The translations under genes and the position numbers were made by a program. Of a stretch of 64,000 bases of DNA, positions 1 to 7,048 are shown one piece after another. The notes beneath the pieces are model-generated. The model worked only from the letters and a program-made list of their open reading frames with translations. It searched no databases and was not told the origin of the DNA. The stretch comes from an uncultured Bacteroidota bacterium. Its GTDB lineage: Bacteria; Bacteroidota; Bacteroidia; Chitinophagales; Chitinophagaceae. Position 1 is the stretch's first letter. Each line of letters opens with the position of its first letter. The stretch covers positions 1 through 64,000 of the forward strand of contig CAISPO010000008.1 of assembly GCA_903887415.1 (NCBI GenBank), read 5' to 3'.

Positions 1-382
1 AACGAGAAACTAGCGGGCACAGTTACAAGTATCAAATAAATGCATATAATCGCCGGTCGCGAAAAGCACAGAAAAGCCTGTGATATAAACGTGATATTTT
101 TGTGATATTTTTCGAGCGCAACTCATTGATAGCCATCAAAAAACTGCGCAAACTTTTTTTTCAGAAAAACTGTGACATTTTCATCGCAACACAAACAATG
201 CAATGTATAACAGACGACTACTCTCGCTGATATCCGTTTTCGGCATTGGATAATAGCCCGGAAGAAAACCGGAATAATATAGGCTGAAAACCAGAAGAAA
301 TCCGGAAGCAATTGGTCTGCAATCTGTTGATTATCAGAAGATACCATTTCCGGTACATCGTTTCACACGATCGGCAAAGCAC
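1..382. other. Gene-free stretch downstream of the alpha operon
   Basis: No convincing gene is visible here. Short open frames exist but have no recognisable composition, signal peptide or start context. The one regular feature is GTGATAT occurring three times at exactly 11-bp steps (80-86, 91-97, 102-108), about one helical turn apart. CCGGAA words recur between 250 and 350. The window may cut a gene just left of position 1, so this could be the upstream region of something outside the window. Confidence 0.6.
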
Positions 383-409
383 AAAAAAAGCTCCCGGAAA
401 ATCGGGAGC
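383..409 (-). terminator. Rho-independent terminator of the alpha operon
   Basis: Read on the minus strand, a perfect 7-bp stem (GCTCCCG / CGGGAGC, 390-396 with 403-409) with a 6-base loop is followed by seven T. It lies 26 bp past the rplQ stop and is the clearest intrinsic terminator in the window. It marks the 3' end of the infA-to-rplQ transcript. Confidence 0.9.
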
Positions 410-434
410 CCATTCTATAAAAGTCGATTTAAAA

Positions 435-977
435 TTAAGCGTTTGTTTCTTCTGTGTTTTCTTCGCTTGCTGTTTCTGCAGCAGGTGCTTCGGCAACTTC
501 AGTAGCTTTTTCAGCAACAGGAGCGGAAGTTGTTTCGGTAGCTTTCTTAGCTCCTGAGCTTCTGCGGCTGCGGCGTGTTTTCTTGGCAGCGGCTGCTTCT
601 GCGTCTTTACCGTAGATCTCGTTGAAGTCAACCAGCTCTATCATAGCCATATTAGCGGCATCGCCTGCGCGGCGTGGCAACTTAATGATACGTGTGTAAC
701 CACCCGGGCGGTCAGCAACCTTATCACCTATTACGCCAAACAGTTCCTTGATGGCTTCTTTGTCCTGCAGGTGGCTGAATACGATACGGCGGTTGTGCAT
801 AGTATCTTTCTTGCTGCGGGTAATGATAGGCTCAGCATATACACGCAGTGCCTTAGCCTTGGCCAAAGTAGTGGTGATGCGCTTGTGCTCTATTATCTGG
901 CTCGTAAGGTTGGCCATCAGCGCTGCCCTGTGTGAGGCGGTGCGGCTCAAATTCTTGATCTTGTCTCCGTGACGCAT
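435..977 (-). CDS. rplQ: 50S ribosomal protein L17
   Basis: L17 binds 23S rRNA near the exit tunnel. The first about 120 residues are canonical: MRHGDKIKNLSRTASHR at the start, then TTLAKAK and the GGYTRIIKLPRRAGDAA block. The remaining about 60 residues are a low-complexity tail, first basic (KKTRRSRRSSGAKK) and then Ala/Glu/Thr rich. Total length is 180 residues against about 120-130 in Escherichia coli; tails of this kind are known in Bacteroidota. It is the last gene of the alpha operon, right after rpoA, and is followed by a strong terminator. Identification is firm; the role of the tail is unknown. Confidence 0.97.
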   Translation of the reverse strand: MRHGDKIKNLSRTASHRAALMANLTSQIIEHKRITTTLAKAKALRVYAEPIITRSKKDTMHNRRIVFSHLQDKEAIKELFGVIGDKVADRPGGYTRIIKLPRRAGDAANMAMIELVDFNEIYGKDAEAAAAKKTRRSRRSSGAKKATETTSAPVAEKATEVAEAPAAETASEENTEETNA

Positions 978-1124
978 GACATTTGTGTTTTAATCCCCCA
1001 TACCGTGTCAGGAATTATGGGGTAGTGGTTATTAAATTCCCAATACCGTCTGGGTTATGGGGCTCTGTGAAAAAATGAAAAATAAAAAGCCAAATTCCAA
1101 ATCGCGGAAAGTGGGTAAAAAGCA

Positions 1125-1169
1125 AAGGTCAAAAATCGCAACTCTTTTGGAGTTTGGATTTTTGACCTT
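1125..1169. repeat. Long hairpin between rpoA and rplQ
   Basis: A perfect 13-bp inverted repeat (AAGGTCAAAAATC at 1125-1137, complement at 1157-1169) encloses an inner stem AACTC/GAGTT (1140-1144 with 1150-1154). It sits at the rpoA stop codon side and would form in the mRNA between rpoA and rplQ. It may act as an RNase barrier, a partial terminator or a stability element. The same spacer carries AAATTCCAAAT (1092-1102), a word repeated in other spacers of this window. Confidence 0.7.
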
Positions 1170-1174
1170 GAAAT

Positions 1175-2179
1175 TTAGTTATTGTCTTCTCCCCTGCGGA
1201 ACTTGTTGATGTCCATTCCGAAGTGCAGGCCGCGCTCGTGGAGCACCTGCTCTATTTCAGACAGCGATTTCTGCCCGAAGTTGCGGAATTTCATCAGTTC
1301 TTCCTGGGTATATTGTACCAGTTCGCTGAGTGAGTTGATCTTAGCTGCTTTCAGGCAGTTGAACGCACGTACAGAAAGCTCGAGGTCTTCCAGCGGCGTG
1401 TTCAGCACCTTGCGTACCAGCAAAGTCTCTTCGTCAACGATAGTTTCTTTCTCTTCGCGCTTGGTATCCAGGGAGATGTTCTCATCAGTGATGATCATCA
1501 GGTGCTGGATGAGTATGCGGGATGCCTCTTTTACGGCTTCTTCAGGATGAATGGTACCATCGGTATTCACTTCCATGATCAGCTTTTCGAAGTCGGTGCG
1601 CTGCTCAACGCGGGTATTCTCGATCGTGTACTTAACGTTCTTGATCGGGGTGTAGATAGAATCGATAGCTATCAGGCCAAGTGGAGCATCTGTAGGGCGG
1701 TTTTCTTCAGCAGGAACGTAACCACGCCCTTTGCCGATGTGCAGCTCCATATGGAAGCCTGCGCCAGCCTGCAGATTGCAGATAACCAGGTCAGGGTTCA
1801 TCACCTGGAAGTTAGGCAGTGATTCGCCTATCATACCTGCAGTGAACACTTCTTTGCCTTTAATATTGAGGTCTATTTTCTCACCTGCGAAATCAGATAC
1901 GTCACCTATTGCTTTAAGGCGCACCTGCTTGAGGTTAAGGATGATCTCGGTAACGTCTTCGAGCACACCTTTCAGTGTAGCAAACTCATGGTCTGCGCCT
2001 GGAATGCGGATAGCGGTGATCGCAAAGCCCTCAAGAGAGGACAGCAATACACGGCGTAAAGCGTTACCGATGGTAACGCCATAACCCGGCTCCAGTGGGC
2101 GGAATTCGAACTGCGCTTCGAAATCAGTTGTTTTCTGCAGCGCTATCTTGTCCGGTTTTTGGAAATTCAATATGGCCAT
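1175..2179 (-). CDS. rpoA: DNA-directed RNA polymerase subunit alpha
   Basis: Alpha subunit that nucleates RNA polymerase assembly. Residues about 1-230 form the N-terminal assembly domain (LEPGYGVTIGNALRRVLLSS, GADHEFATLKGVLEDVTEI). Residues about 250-320 form the C-terminal DNA- and activator-binding domain with tandem helix-hairpin-helix motifs (LSVRAFNCLKAAKINSLSEL, FRNFGQKSLSEIEQVL). Length 334 fits the family. It lies between rpsD upstream and rplQ downstream on the same strand, as in most bacteria. The start at MAILNFQKPDKI matches Bacteroidota homologues. Confidence 0.98.
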   Translation of the reverse strand: MAILNFQKPDKIALQKTTDFEAQFEFRPLEPGYGVTIGNALRRVLLSSLEGFAITAIRIPGADHEFATLKGVLEDVTEIILNLKQVRLKAIGDVSDFAGEKIDLNIKGKEVFTAGMIGESLPNFQVMNPDLVICNLQAGAGFHMELHIGKGRGYVPAEENRPTDAPLGLIAIDSIYTPIKNVKYTIENTRVEQRTDFEKLIMEVNTDGTIHPEEAVKEASRILIQHLMIITDENISLDTKREEKETIVDEETLLVRKVLNTPLEDLELSVRAFNCLKAAKINSLSELVQYTQEELMKFRNFGQKSLSEIEQVLHERGLHFGMDINKFRRGEDNN

Positions 2180-2274
2180 ATTGATCTTTTATTTGAATTT
2201 GTGATTTACTATTTGTTACTTAAAATTGGTTACGGGCAAAGGGTTGATGATCATCAAACCCTACCCATTCATTA

Positions 2275-2880
2275 TTACTTAGAATACAACTCAACGATCA
2301 GCTGCTCCTTGATATTCTCAGGAACTGATTCACGCTCAGGATGTGCCAGGTATGTACCCTTCATATCCCTTTCGTTCCACTCAACCCAGTTGATACGGGT
2401 ATTCTTACCACGTATCATGCCAGTTACAGTTGTATTTGCTTTGCTCTTTGGTTTCAGTTCTATTACGTCACCTGGCTTCAGGCTGAAAGAGGGTATGTTC
2501 ACCACTTCCCCATTCACCATCAGGTGTTTGTGAGATACGAGCTGGCGTGCTGCCGGGCGGGTAGGTGCAATACCAAGACGGTAAACCGTATTGTCAAGGC
2601 GTGCTTCGAGCAGCTTGATCAAGTTCTCACCGGTTGCTCCCTTCAGGCGAGCTGCCTCTACGTATGTATTAGCGAATTGTTTTTCGAGCAGGCCGTATGT
2701 GTACTTGGCTTTCTGCTTTTCCTTCAGCTGCACTGCATACTCGCTGGCTGTTTTGCGCTTGCGGGTAGGGCCGTGCTGGCCGGGAGGGTTGCTGTTCTTT
2801 CCGAGGCTTTTGCCTGATCCGAGGATCGGTTCGCCGAATATGCGGCAGATCCTGTTTTTTGGTCCTGTGTAACGTGCCAT
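2275..2880 (-). CDS. rpsD: 30S ribosomal protein S4
   Basis: Primary 16S rRNA-binding protein that helps nucleate small-subunit assembly. It has the S4 fold: an N-terminal arm starting MARYTGPKNRICRIFGEPI, a loop GKNSNPPGQHGPTRKR typical of the C-minus (zinc-free) form, and the S4 RNA-binding domain LDNTVYRLGIAPTRPAARQLVSH at about residues 100-122. Length is 201. It follows rpsK and precedes rpoA in the operon. S4 often represses its own operon by translational feedback; whether it does so here cannot be read from the sequence. Confidence 0.98.
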   Translation of the reverse strand: MARYTGPKNRICRIFGEPILGSGKSLGKNSNPPGQHGPTRKRKTASEYAVQLKEKQKAKYTYGLLEKQFANTYVEAARLKGATGENLIKLLEARLDNTVYRLGIAPTRPAARQLVSHKHLMVNGEVVNIPSFSLKPGDVIELKPKSKANTTVTGMIRGKNTRINWVEWNERDMKGTYLAHPERESVPENIKEQLIVELYSK

Positions 2881-2965
2881 TACGATTTTTTGTTTTTAGC
2901 CGCTCCGTCTCCTTTAAAAATCGTAAAATCCGATCCGGAACAGCAGTTATAAAATATAAAAAATA

Positions 2966-3030
2966 AAATTCCAAATTTCAAGCTCTCGTAACACCTCCCT
3001 CCCTTTGGGGGGGGGCCGGGGCGGGGCTTT
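2966..3030. repeat. Spacer with AAATTCCAAAT word and a G-rich block
   Basis: The rpsK-rpsD spacer carries AAATTCCAAAT at 2966-2976 and a palindromic CCCTCCCTTT/G-run block. On the plus strand there is a run of nine G (3007-3015), then CC, GGGG (3018-3021), C, GGGG (3023-3026). The plus strand could form a G-quadruplex. The minus-strand transcript would be C-rich and could pair with the adjacent GGGAGGGAGG. It lies immediately after the rpsK stop. Confidence 0.6.
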
Positions 3031-3435
3031 TTATACCCTACGCTTTTTAGGAGGGCGGCAGCCATTGTGCGGCATAGGCGTAACGTCCTTGATAGATGTT
3101 ACCTCGATACCGGAGTTATTCAAAGCGCGGATAGCGCCTTCACGGCCTGAGCCTGGTCCCTTTACATACACATCGGCGCGTTTCATGCCTGCATCAGATG
3201 CAACTTTAGCGCAATCCTGTGCTGCAACCTGCGCTGCATAAGGAGTGTTCTTTTTAGAGCCACGGAAACCCATCTTACCGGCAGAAGACCAGGAGATAAC
3301 CTGGCCAGCCTTGTTGGTGATGCTGATGATGATGTTGTTGAATGTTGCACTCACATGTACATCGCCATGTGTGTCGATCTTTACGATCCGCTTTTTAGCA
3401 ACTGTTTTTGCGGACGCTTGTTGCGCTTTTGCCAT
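3031..3435 (-). CDS. rpsK: 30S ribosomal protein S11
   Basis: Platform protein of the small subunit that contacts the mRNA near the Shine-Dalgarno region. After a short basic N-terminus it shows the family core: [58 protein letters not shown], and a C-terminus ending [11 protein letters not shown]. Length 134 is normal. It lies between rpsM and rpsD in the alpha operon. In Bacteroidota S11 helps hide the anti-Shine-Dalgarno sequence together with S18 and S21, consistent with the lack of such sites in this window (established knowledge). Confidence 0.98.
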   Translation of the reverse strand: MAKAQQASAKTVAKKRIVKIDTHGDVHVSATFNNIIISITNKAGQVISWSSAGKMGFRGSKKNTPYAAQVAAQDCAKVASDAGMKRADVYVKGPGSGREGAIRALNNSGIEVTSIKDVTPMPHNGCRPPKKRRV

Positions 3436-3591
3436 TTTACTTTTAAAATAAGGTAGTCAATAAATGTTAAAAAGGTAAATGGGCAATTGGTTATGAGGCT
3501 GCTTATCAACCCATTAACCTCTTGACCTATTAACCTTCCCCATGCCACTCCTCCCCGGTGCACCCGCACGGATCCGGCAGCGGCACAGTGA

Positions 3592-3972
3592 TTATTTCTT
3601 AGGTGCTTTCTTCTTACCAGCTACTGTCTTACGCTTACCTTTACGGGTGCGGCTGTTAGTGCGGGTACGCTGGCCACGCAAAGGCAAGCCTTTACGGTGA
3701 CGAACGCCACGATAACAAGCGATATCCATGAGGCGCTTAATGTTCATTTGCACTTCAGAGCGCAATTGTCCTTCTACTTTAAATTCCGAATTGATAATAT
3801 TACGGATGGCAGTCTGCTCTTCGTCATTCCACTCATAGGCTTTCTTGTCGTAAGAAACGCCTGCTTTGTCGAGAATGTACCGGGCAGTACTATTGCCAAT
3901 GCCGAAGATATAAGTGAGCGCTATCTCACCACGTTTGTTCTTCGGAAGATCAATACCAGCTATACGAGCCAT
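3592..3972 (-). CDS. rpsM: 30S ribosomal protein S13
   Basis: Head protein of the small subunit that forms bridges to the large subunit and touches the P-site tRNA. The core is clear: [19 protein letters not shown], the helix-hairpin-helix [15 protein letters not shown], the block [19 protein letters not shown], and a basic tail ending GKKKAPKK. Length 126 fits. It follows rpmJ after a spacer with palindromes and precedes rpsK. Confidence 0.98.
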   Translation of the reverse strand: MARIAGIDLPKNKRGEIALTYIFGIGNSTARYILDKAGVSYDKKAYEWNDEEQTAIRNIINSEFKVEGQLRSEVQMNIKRLMDIACYRGVRHRKGLPLRGQRTRTNSRTRKGKRKTVAGKKKAPKK

Positions 3973-3987
3973 TGAAAACTAAATTTT

Positions 3988-4099
3988 AACCCCCGGCCCC
4001 TAAAGGGGAGTACGGGAAATGTTTACACTGTTTTTTCTTTATTCTGTATATAGACCACTTACACTTAAAGGGGGAAAGCCCCTTTAGGGGTTTGGGGTT
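3988..4099. repeat. Inverted pair of CCCCTAAAGGGG palindromes
   Basis: Two 21-bp arms (3988-4008 and 4079-4099) are near-perfect reverse complements of each other, and each contains the self-complementary core CCCCTAAAGGGG or its complement. They frame about 70 bp in the rpmJ-rpsM spacer, and the right arm runs into the rpmJ stop codon. The layout is that of a small non-autonomous palindromic unit or paired REP element. A single related core (CCCCTAAAAGGGG) lies at 59638-59650. Confidence 0.65.
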
Positions 4100-4215
4100 T
4101 ATCCTTGTCTCTGTTTAAAACGTGGATTCTTTTTGTTGATAATATACAATTTACCTTTCCGGCGCACGATCTTGCAATCAACGCTGCGCTTTTTTATGGA
4201 TGCTCTTACTTTCAT
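4099..4215 (-). CDS. rpmJ: 50S ribosomal protein L36, cysteine-poor form
   Basis: A 38-codon gene. It starts [20 protein letters not shown] and ends FKQRQG, both diagnostic for L36. The classic form holds zinc with three Cys and one His; here only one Cys (residue 14) remains, so it is the zinc-independent C-minus form. It sits between infA and rpsM, its usual place. The ATG at 4213-4215 and TAA at 4099-4101 give exactly 117 bases. Confidence 0.96.
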   Translation of the reverse strand: MKVRASIKKRSVDCKIVRRKGKLYIINKKNPRFKQRQG

Positions 4216-4321
4216 AAAAATTCAAAATTCAAAAGTTAAAAATCAAAACTTCATTGTTTATCGTCCAAAGCCAGAATTCAAATGCCGGTTATTTTGGCTT
4301 TTGAATTTTGACTTTTGAATT
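4216..4321. repeat. A-rich inverted repeat between infA and rpmJ
   Basis: The left part (about 4222-4247) consists of repeated AAAATTCAAAA-like words including TCAAAAGTTAAAA (4229-4241). The right part (about 4298-4321) is its near-complement (TTTTGAATTTT, GACTTTTGAA). The transcript could fold into a long A/U hairpin. TCAAAAGTTAAAA recurs exactly at 38604-38616 in another spacer. Confidence 0.6.
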
Positions 4322-4540
4322 TTACTTATACCTGTAAATGATCCTGCCGCGGCTAAGATCATAAGGGCTCATTTCCACGCCCACCTTATCTCCGGGCAGA
4401 ATGCGTATGTAGTGCATGCGCATCTTTCCCGATATGGTTGCCAGTATCTCGTGCCCATTTTCCAAACGTACCCTGAACATAGCGTTTGATAACGCTTCCA
4501 CTATTGTTCCGTCTTGTTTAATGAGTGACTGTTTGGCCAT
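4322..4540 (-). CDS. infA: Translation initiation factor IF-1
   Basis: IF-1 occupies the ribosomal A site during initiation. The 72-residue protein is a single OB fold with the family blocks [37 protein letters not shown] and [20 protein letters not shown]. It is the first gene of the alpha operon here. secY and map, which commonly precede infA, are not upstream: the next gene (4765-5250) is an unrelated membrane protein 224 bp away. A promoter box lies just upstream. Confidence 0.98.
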   Translation of the reverse strand: MAKQSLIKQDGTIVEALSNAMFRVRLENGHEILATISGKMRMHYIRILPGDKVGVEMSPYDLSRGRIIYRYK

Positions 4541-4557
4541 ATTTTTTTAAGGGATTG

Positions 4558-4565
4558 CAAAGGTA
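4558..4565 (-). promoter_or_regulatory. -7 box upstream of infA
   Basis: The minus strand reads TACCTTTG, an exact match to the Bacteroidota -7 consensus TAnnTTTG, 18 bp upstream of the infA ATG. The -33 TTTG is not obvious; the upstream region is A/T rich. It would place the alpha operon under its own promoter. Confidence 0.5.
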
Positions 4566-4764
4566 GCTAATACTTTTTATTTAATAAAATAAATTTGGGA
4601 AGAAAATAATTGAACCTTGATTTGCATGATATTAGGATTATCCTGATTGGCGGCAATGATGTACTGTAAATAAATAATTAATTTGTTATTGAATGATTTA
4701 AAGGTTCAAAGCCGACATTACGCCATTTCCTGTAAAATAAAAACTTGTTTTGCCTTTAGTCCGG

Positions 4765-5250
4765 CTATTGAATTTGCCAAAACAGAGTTGAGAGAGGCCA
4801 TACAAGGCGCCGGGGACTATTATAAGTTGCGTTGAACTCAATCAAATTTCGATTGAACCTGGACAGGAATGAACGGCCTTCTGCCTGGAACAAATTATAA
4901 ACCGCCAGCCTTGAAAGGCCATAGCTGATACCGACATACAATATTGACCCGCAAATCTGTTCCTGCGGGTCTCCCCTATTGCCAATAAATTCCCCAATTC
5001 CGATACCAACTAAAGCTACGGATGCTCCGACGTAGAGACCACCCATGATCTTATCTCCATACCACGATGGTTTTGAAGCTATGTAACTGTACACTGCCGC
5101 CCCACCCTCTAACAGAAATATACCTCCTATAACACCGGGACCGCAACGAAAATTTTTATGCTGGCCGGCAGACAAACTATCCTGCGCTTTTGTTTCTTGG
5201 GCGAAACAAAAAGAGACTAATAGCAGTATTGGGAGAATACGGTGCAGCAT
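4765..5250 (-). CDS. Unrecognised small envelope protein
   Basis: 161 residues, no family recognised. It begins with a hydrophobic signal-like segment (MLHRILPILLLVSFCFAQ) ending in a plausible cleavage region. Two further hydrophobic, Gly/Ala-rich stretches follow (about residues 40-58, VIGGIFLLEGG..., and 70-89, GGLYVGASVALVGIGIGEF). The C-terminus is mixed and aromatic. It is likely an inner- or outer-membrane-associated protein. It stands alone, on the same strand as the ribosomal operon downstream. Confidence 0.65.
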   Translation of the reverse strand: MLHRILPILLLVSFCFAQETKAQDSLSAGQHKNFRCGPGVIGGIFLLEGGAAVYSYIASKPSWYGDKIMGGLYVGASVALVGIGIGEFIGNRGDPQEQICGSILYVGISYGLSRLAVYNLFQAEGRSFLSRFNRNLIEFNATYNSPRRLVWPLSTLFWQIQ

Positions 5251-5294
5251 TATACAGGTGAGTGGTATATTGTGCGAAGATATTACAGATAAGA

Positions 5295-5687
5295 TTACTT
5301 AACCACGCTTGCTGGAATATTCGGGCTAAGAGGATTGGCAGTGACCTTTTGGAGTGCGGGTATCACCACAAGGTCCATATCTTCCATTGGGATAGCTCCG
5401 AGCAACACCTCATCGCCTATAACCATCGCACCTGTAAAACAATTACGATTCCCGAAAGTTACTTTAAGTGGCCCAACATATGGTATCATTCTTTTCGTAC
5501 CATCTGTCCCGACACCTGTCGGGATTACCTCCCTTTGCTCTAGTTCTTTAAGATCTAACTGAAAGGCGATGTGCTGAGGAATACACAGATGTAATGCCCC
5601 TGCATCCACCAGCGCCCTGGCGTGGTAAGAAGCAAGGTCGGGCATCAAAAGATTTTTCAGCTCTATTTCTGCAAATACTAATCCCAT
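5295..5687 (-). CDS. Retropepsin-like (clan AA) aspartic protease homologue
   Basis: 130 residues with the overall pattern of bacterial single-domain retropepsin-like proteins: a start MGLVFAEIEL, the flap-and-active-site strand ALVDAGALHLCIP (residues 26-38), and a later hydrophobic ILG-type strand (VLLGAIPMEDMDLVV, about 93-107). Active enzymes of this clan dimerise and use Asp-Thr/Ser-Gly. Here the triplet is Asp28-Ala29-Gly30, so the hydroxyl that supports the catalytic Asp is absent and activity is uncertain. It is a lone gene with a 29-bp gap to gmhB upstream, so it may be co-transcribed with the heptose genes. Confidence 0.7.
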   Translation of the reverse strand: MGLVFAEIELKNLLMPDLASYHARALVDAGALHLCIPQHIAFQLDLKELEQREVIPTGVGTDGTKRMIPYVGPLKVTFGNRNCFTGAMVIGDEVLLGAIPMEDMDLVVIPALQKVTANPLSPNIPASVVK

Positions 5688-5716
5688 AAAACAAAGTTAC
5701 AACGTCTGGGCAATAA

Positions 5717-6301
5717 TTAACACCCCGCCATCACTTCACTAGCTACGAGAGTTTTGGCCCAGGCTTCCAAGGATGGGTATTGCTCGTCCACCAAGTCGTT
5801 TGGCATTTCTACGGGGTCGTGTTTGGTGGTGAGGAAAACGGTGTGCATGGATAGGCGCTTGCCAAATTCCATATCGCTGAGGCTATTGCCTACCATAACA
5901 CTGCGCCTGAAATCTATAAGGGGGAAATCTTCCTGTGCCTGCAGGCCCATACCGGTGTTTGGCTTGCGGTTGCGGTCTTCATCGGTAGTTGATGTACAGG
6001 CATATACTTTATCTATGCGTCCGCCGCTCTGCTCTATGGCATCACTCATGTTGCCGTGTATTTCTTTTAGTGCATCTATTGTCATGATGCCACGGCCCAC
6101 ACCACGCTGGTTAGATACTACAATAACATGGCCAAATGCCTGGCTCAGTGTGCGCAATGAATCGAGTACACCGTCATGGAAATTGAATTCGCTCCAGTTG
6201 GTAATATAAGATCCAACTGACTCTACATTTATCACGCCATCCCTGTCGAGGAAGAGGGTCCAGCCTCTGTCTATTTCCGATCTTAAATCTAAAGGGCTCA
6301 T
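5717..6301 (-). CDS. gmhB: HAD-IIIA phosphatase, GmhB-like (heptose 1,7-bisphosphate phosphatase)
   Basis: Predicted to remove the 1-phosphate from D-glycero-D-manno-heptose 1,7-bisphosphate in heptose precursor synthesis. HAD motifs are present: LFLDRDGVIN (nucleophile Asp19, acid/base Asp21), VVSNQRGVGRG with the motif-II Ser, the RKPNTGM lysine block, and MVGNSLSDMEFG as motif IV. The zinc loop of E. coli GmhB (several Cys) is reduced to one Cys in ACTSTTDEDRN, so metal binding there is probably lost. It starts 12 bp after gmhA, which fixes the pathway. Another sugar-phosphate phosphatase role is possible. Confidence 0.8.
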   Translation of the reverse strand: MSPLDLRSEIDRGWTLFLDRDGVINVESVGSYITNWSEFNFHDGVLDSLRTLSQAFGHVIVVSNQRGVGRGIMTIDALKEIHGNMSDAIEQSGGRIDKVYACTSTTDEDRNRKPNTGMGLQAQEDFPLIDFRRSVMVGNSLSDMEFGKRLSMHTVFLTTKHDPVEMPNDLVDEQYPSLEAWAKTLVASEVMAGC

Positions 6302-6313
6302 TTTTAATCAATT

Positions 6314-6892
6314 TTACTTTTTAAACAATTCCTGTTCTACCAACTGGCAGATAATATGTCCGACCATAATGTGCGATTCCTGTATTCTTGGTGTGTCGTT
6401 GCTCGGCACATTTACGAGGTGGTCGCACATTGTCTTCATTTTCCCACCAGCTTCTCCTGTAAGTCCTACAGTAATCATACCAACTTTTTTTGCGGCATCC
6501 ACAGCATTGATAATATTAACAGAATTCCCTGAGGTGCTAAGCGCTACGAGCACATCTCCTGGCTTACCAGTGCCTTTTATTATCCTGCTATATACCACAT
6601 CATAGCCATAATCATTTGCCACCGCAGTCATATACGAAGAATTGCAGTGAAGGGCTTCCGAAGGCAAAGGATCCCTGTCGGTATAAAAGCGGCCGCTGAA
6701 CTCTGCTGCCAGGTGCTGTGCATCAGCAGCACTGCCGCCGTTGCCGCAAAAGAGTACTTTGTTGCCGTTTGTAAAAGCCTGAGCGATAAGGGTTGTGACC
6801 GTTTCTATTGTTTCGATGAGTGTAGGGTCGGCGAGAAGTTTTTGCTTGGTATCAATGGATGCCTGTACGATGTTCCTGATGTGTTGCTGCAT
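6314..6892 (-). CDS. gmhA: D-sedoheptulose 7-phosphate isomerase
   Basis: First step of heptose synthesis: isomerises sedoheptulose 7-phosphate to D-glycero-D-manno-heptose 7-phosphate. The 192-residue SIS-domain protein has CGNGGSAADAQHLAAEFSGR (residues 49-68), VLVALSTSGNSVNIINA, and a C-terminal HIMVGHIICQLVEQE helix with the catalytic His region. Length matches the family. It forms an operon with gmhB (12-bp gap). No heptose kinase/adenylyltransferase (hldE) is nearby. Confidence 0.95.
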   Translation of the reverse strand: MQQHIRNIVQASIDTKQKLLADPTLIETIETVTTLIAQAFTNGNKVLFCGNGGSAADAQHLAAEFSGRFYTDRDPLPSEALHCNSSYMTAVANDYGYDVVYSRIIKGTGKPGDVLVALSTSGNSVNIINAVDAAKKVGMITVGLTGEAGGKMKTMCDHLVNVPSNDTPRIQESHIMVGHIICQLVEQELFKK

Positions 6893-6903
6893 AATAGATA
6901 TGT

Positions 6904-6911
6904 CAAAAATA
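6904..6911 (-). promoter_or_regulatory. -7 box upstream of gmhA
   Basis: The minus strand reads TATTTTTG, matching TAnnTTTG, 12 bp before the gmhA ATG. The short distance implies a very short leader. No clear -33 box was found. Confidence 0.35.
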
Positions 6912-7048
6912 CGTTCTTAAATCATAATAATAAACTCGGTTTAACAACTATTAGTATGAAATGGGGTGTACCCCCAAATGTATAGACGTTTATTTTGGGG
7001 AAGTCATTAGCAATAAAATGTTAATTTTAAAGTATTACCTTACCTATT

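Noticed and set aside
123-347. Open frame of 74 codons on the minus strand
   Set aside because: Composition is not protein-like, there is no signal or motif, and the region lies after the operon terminator.
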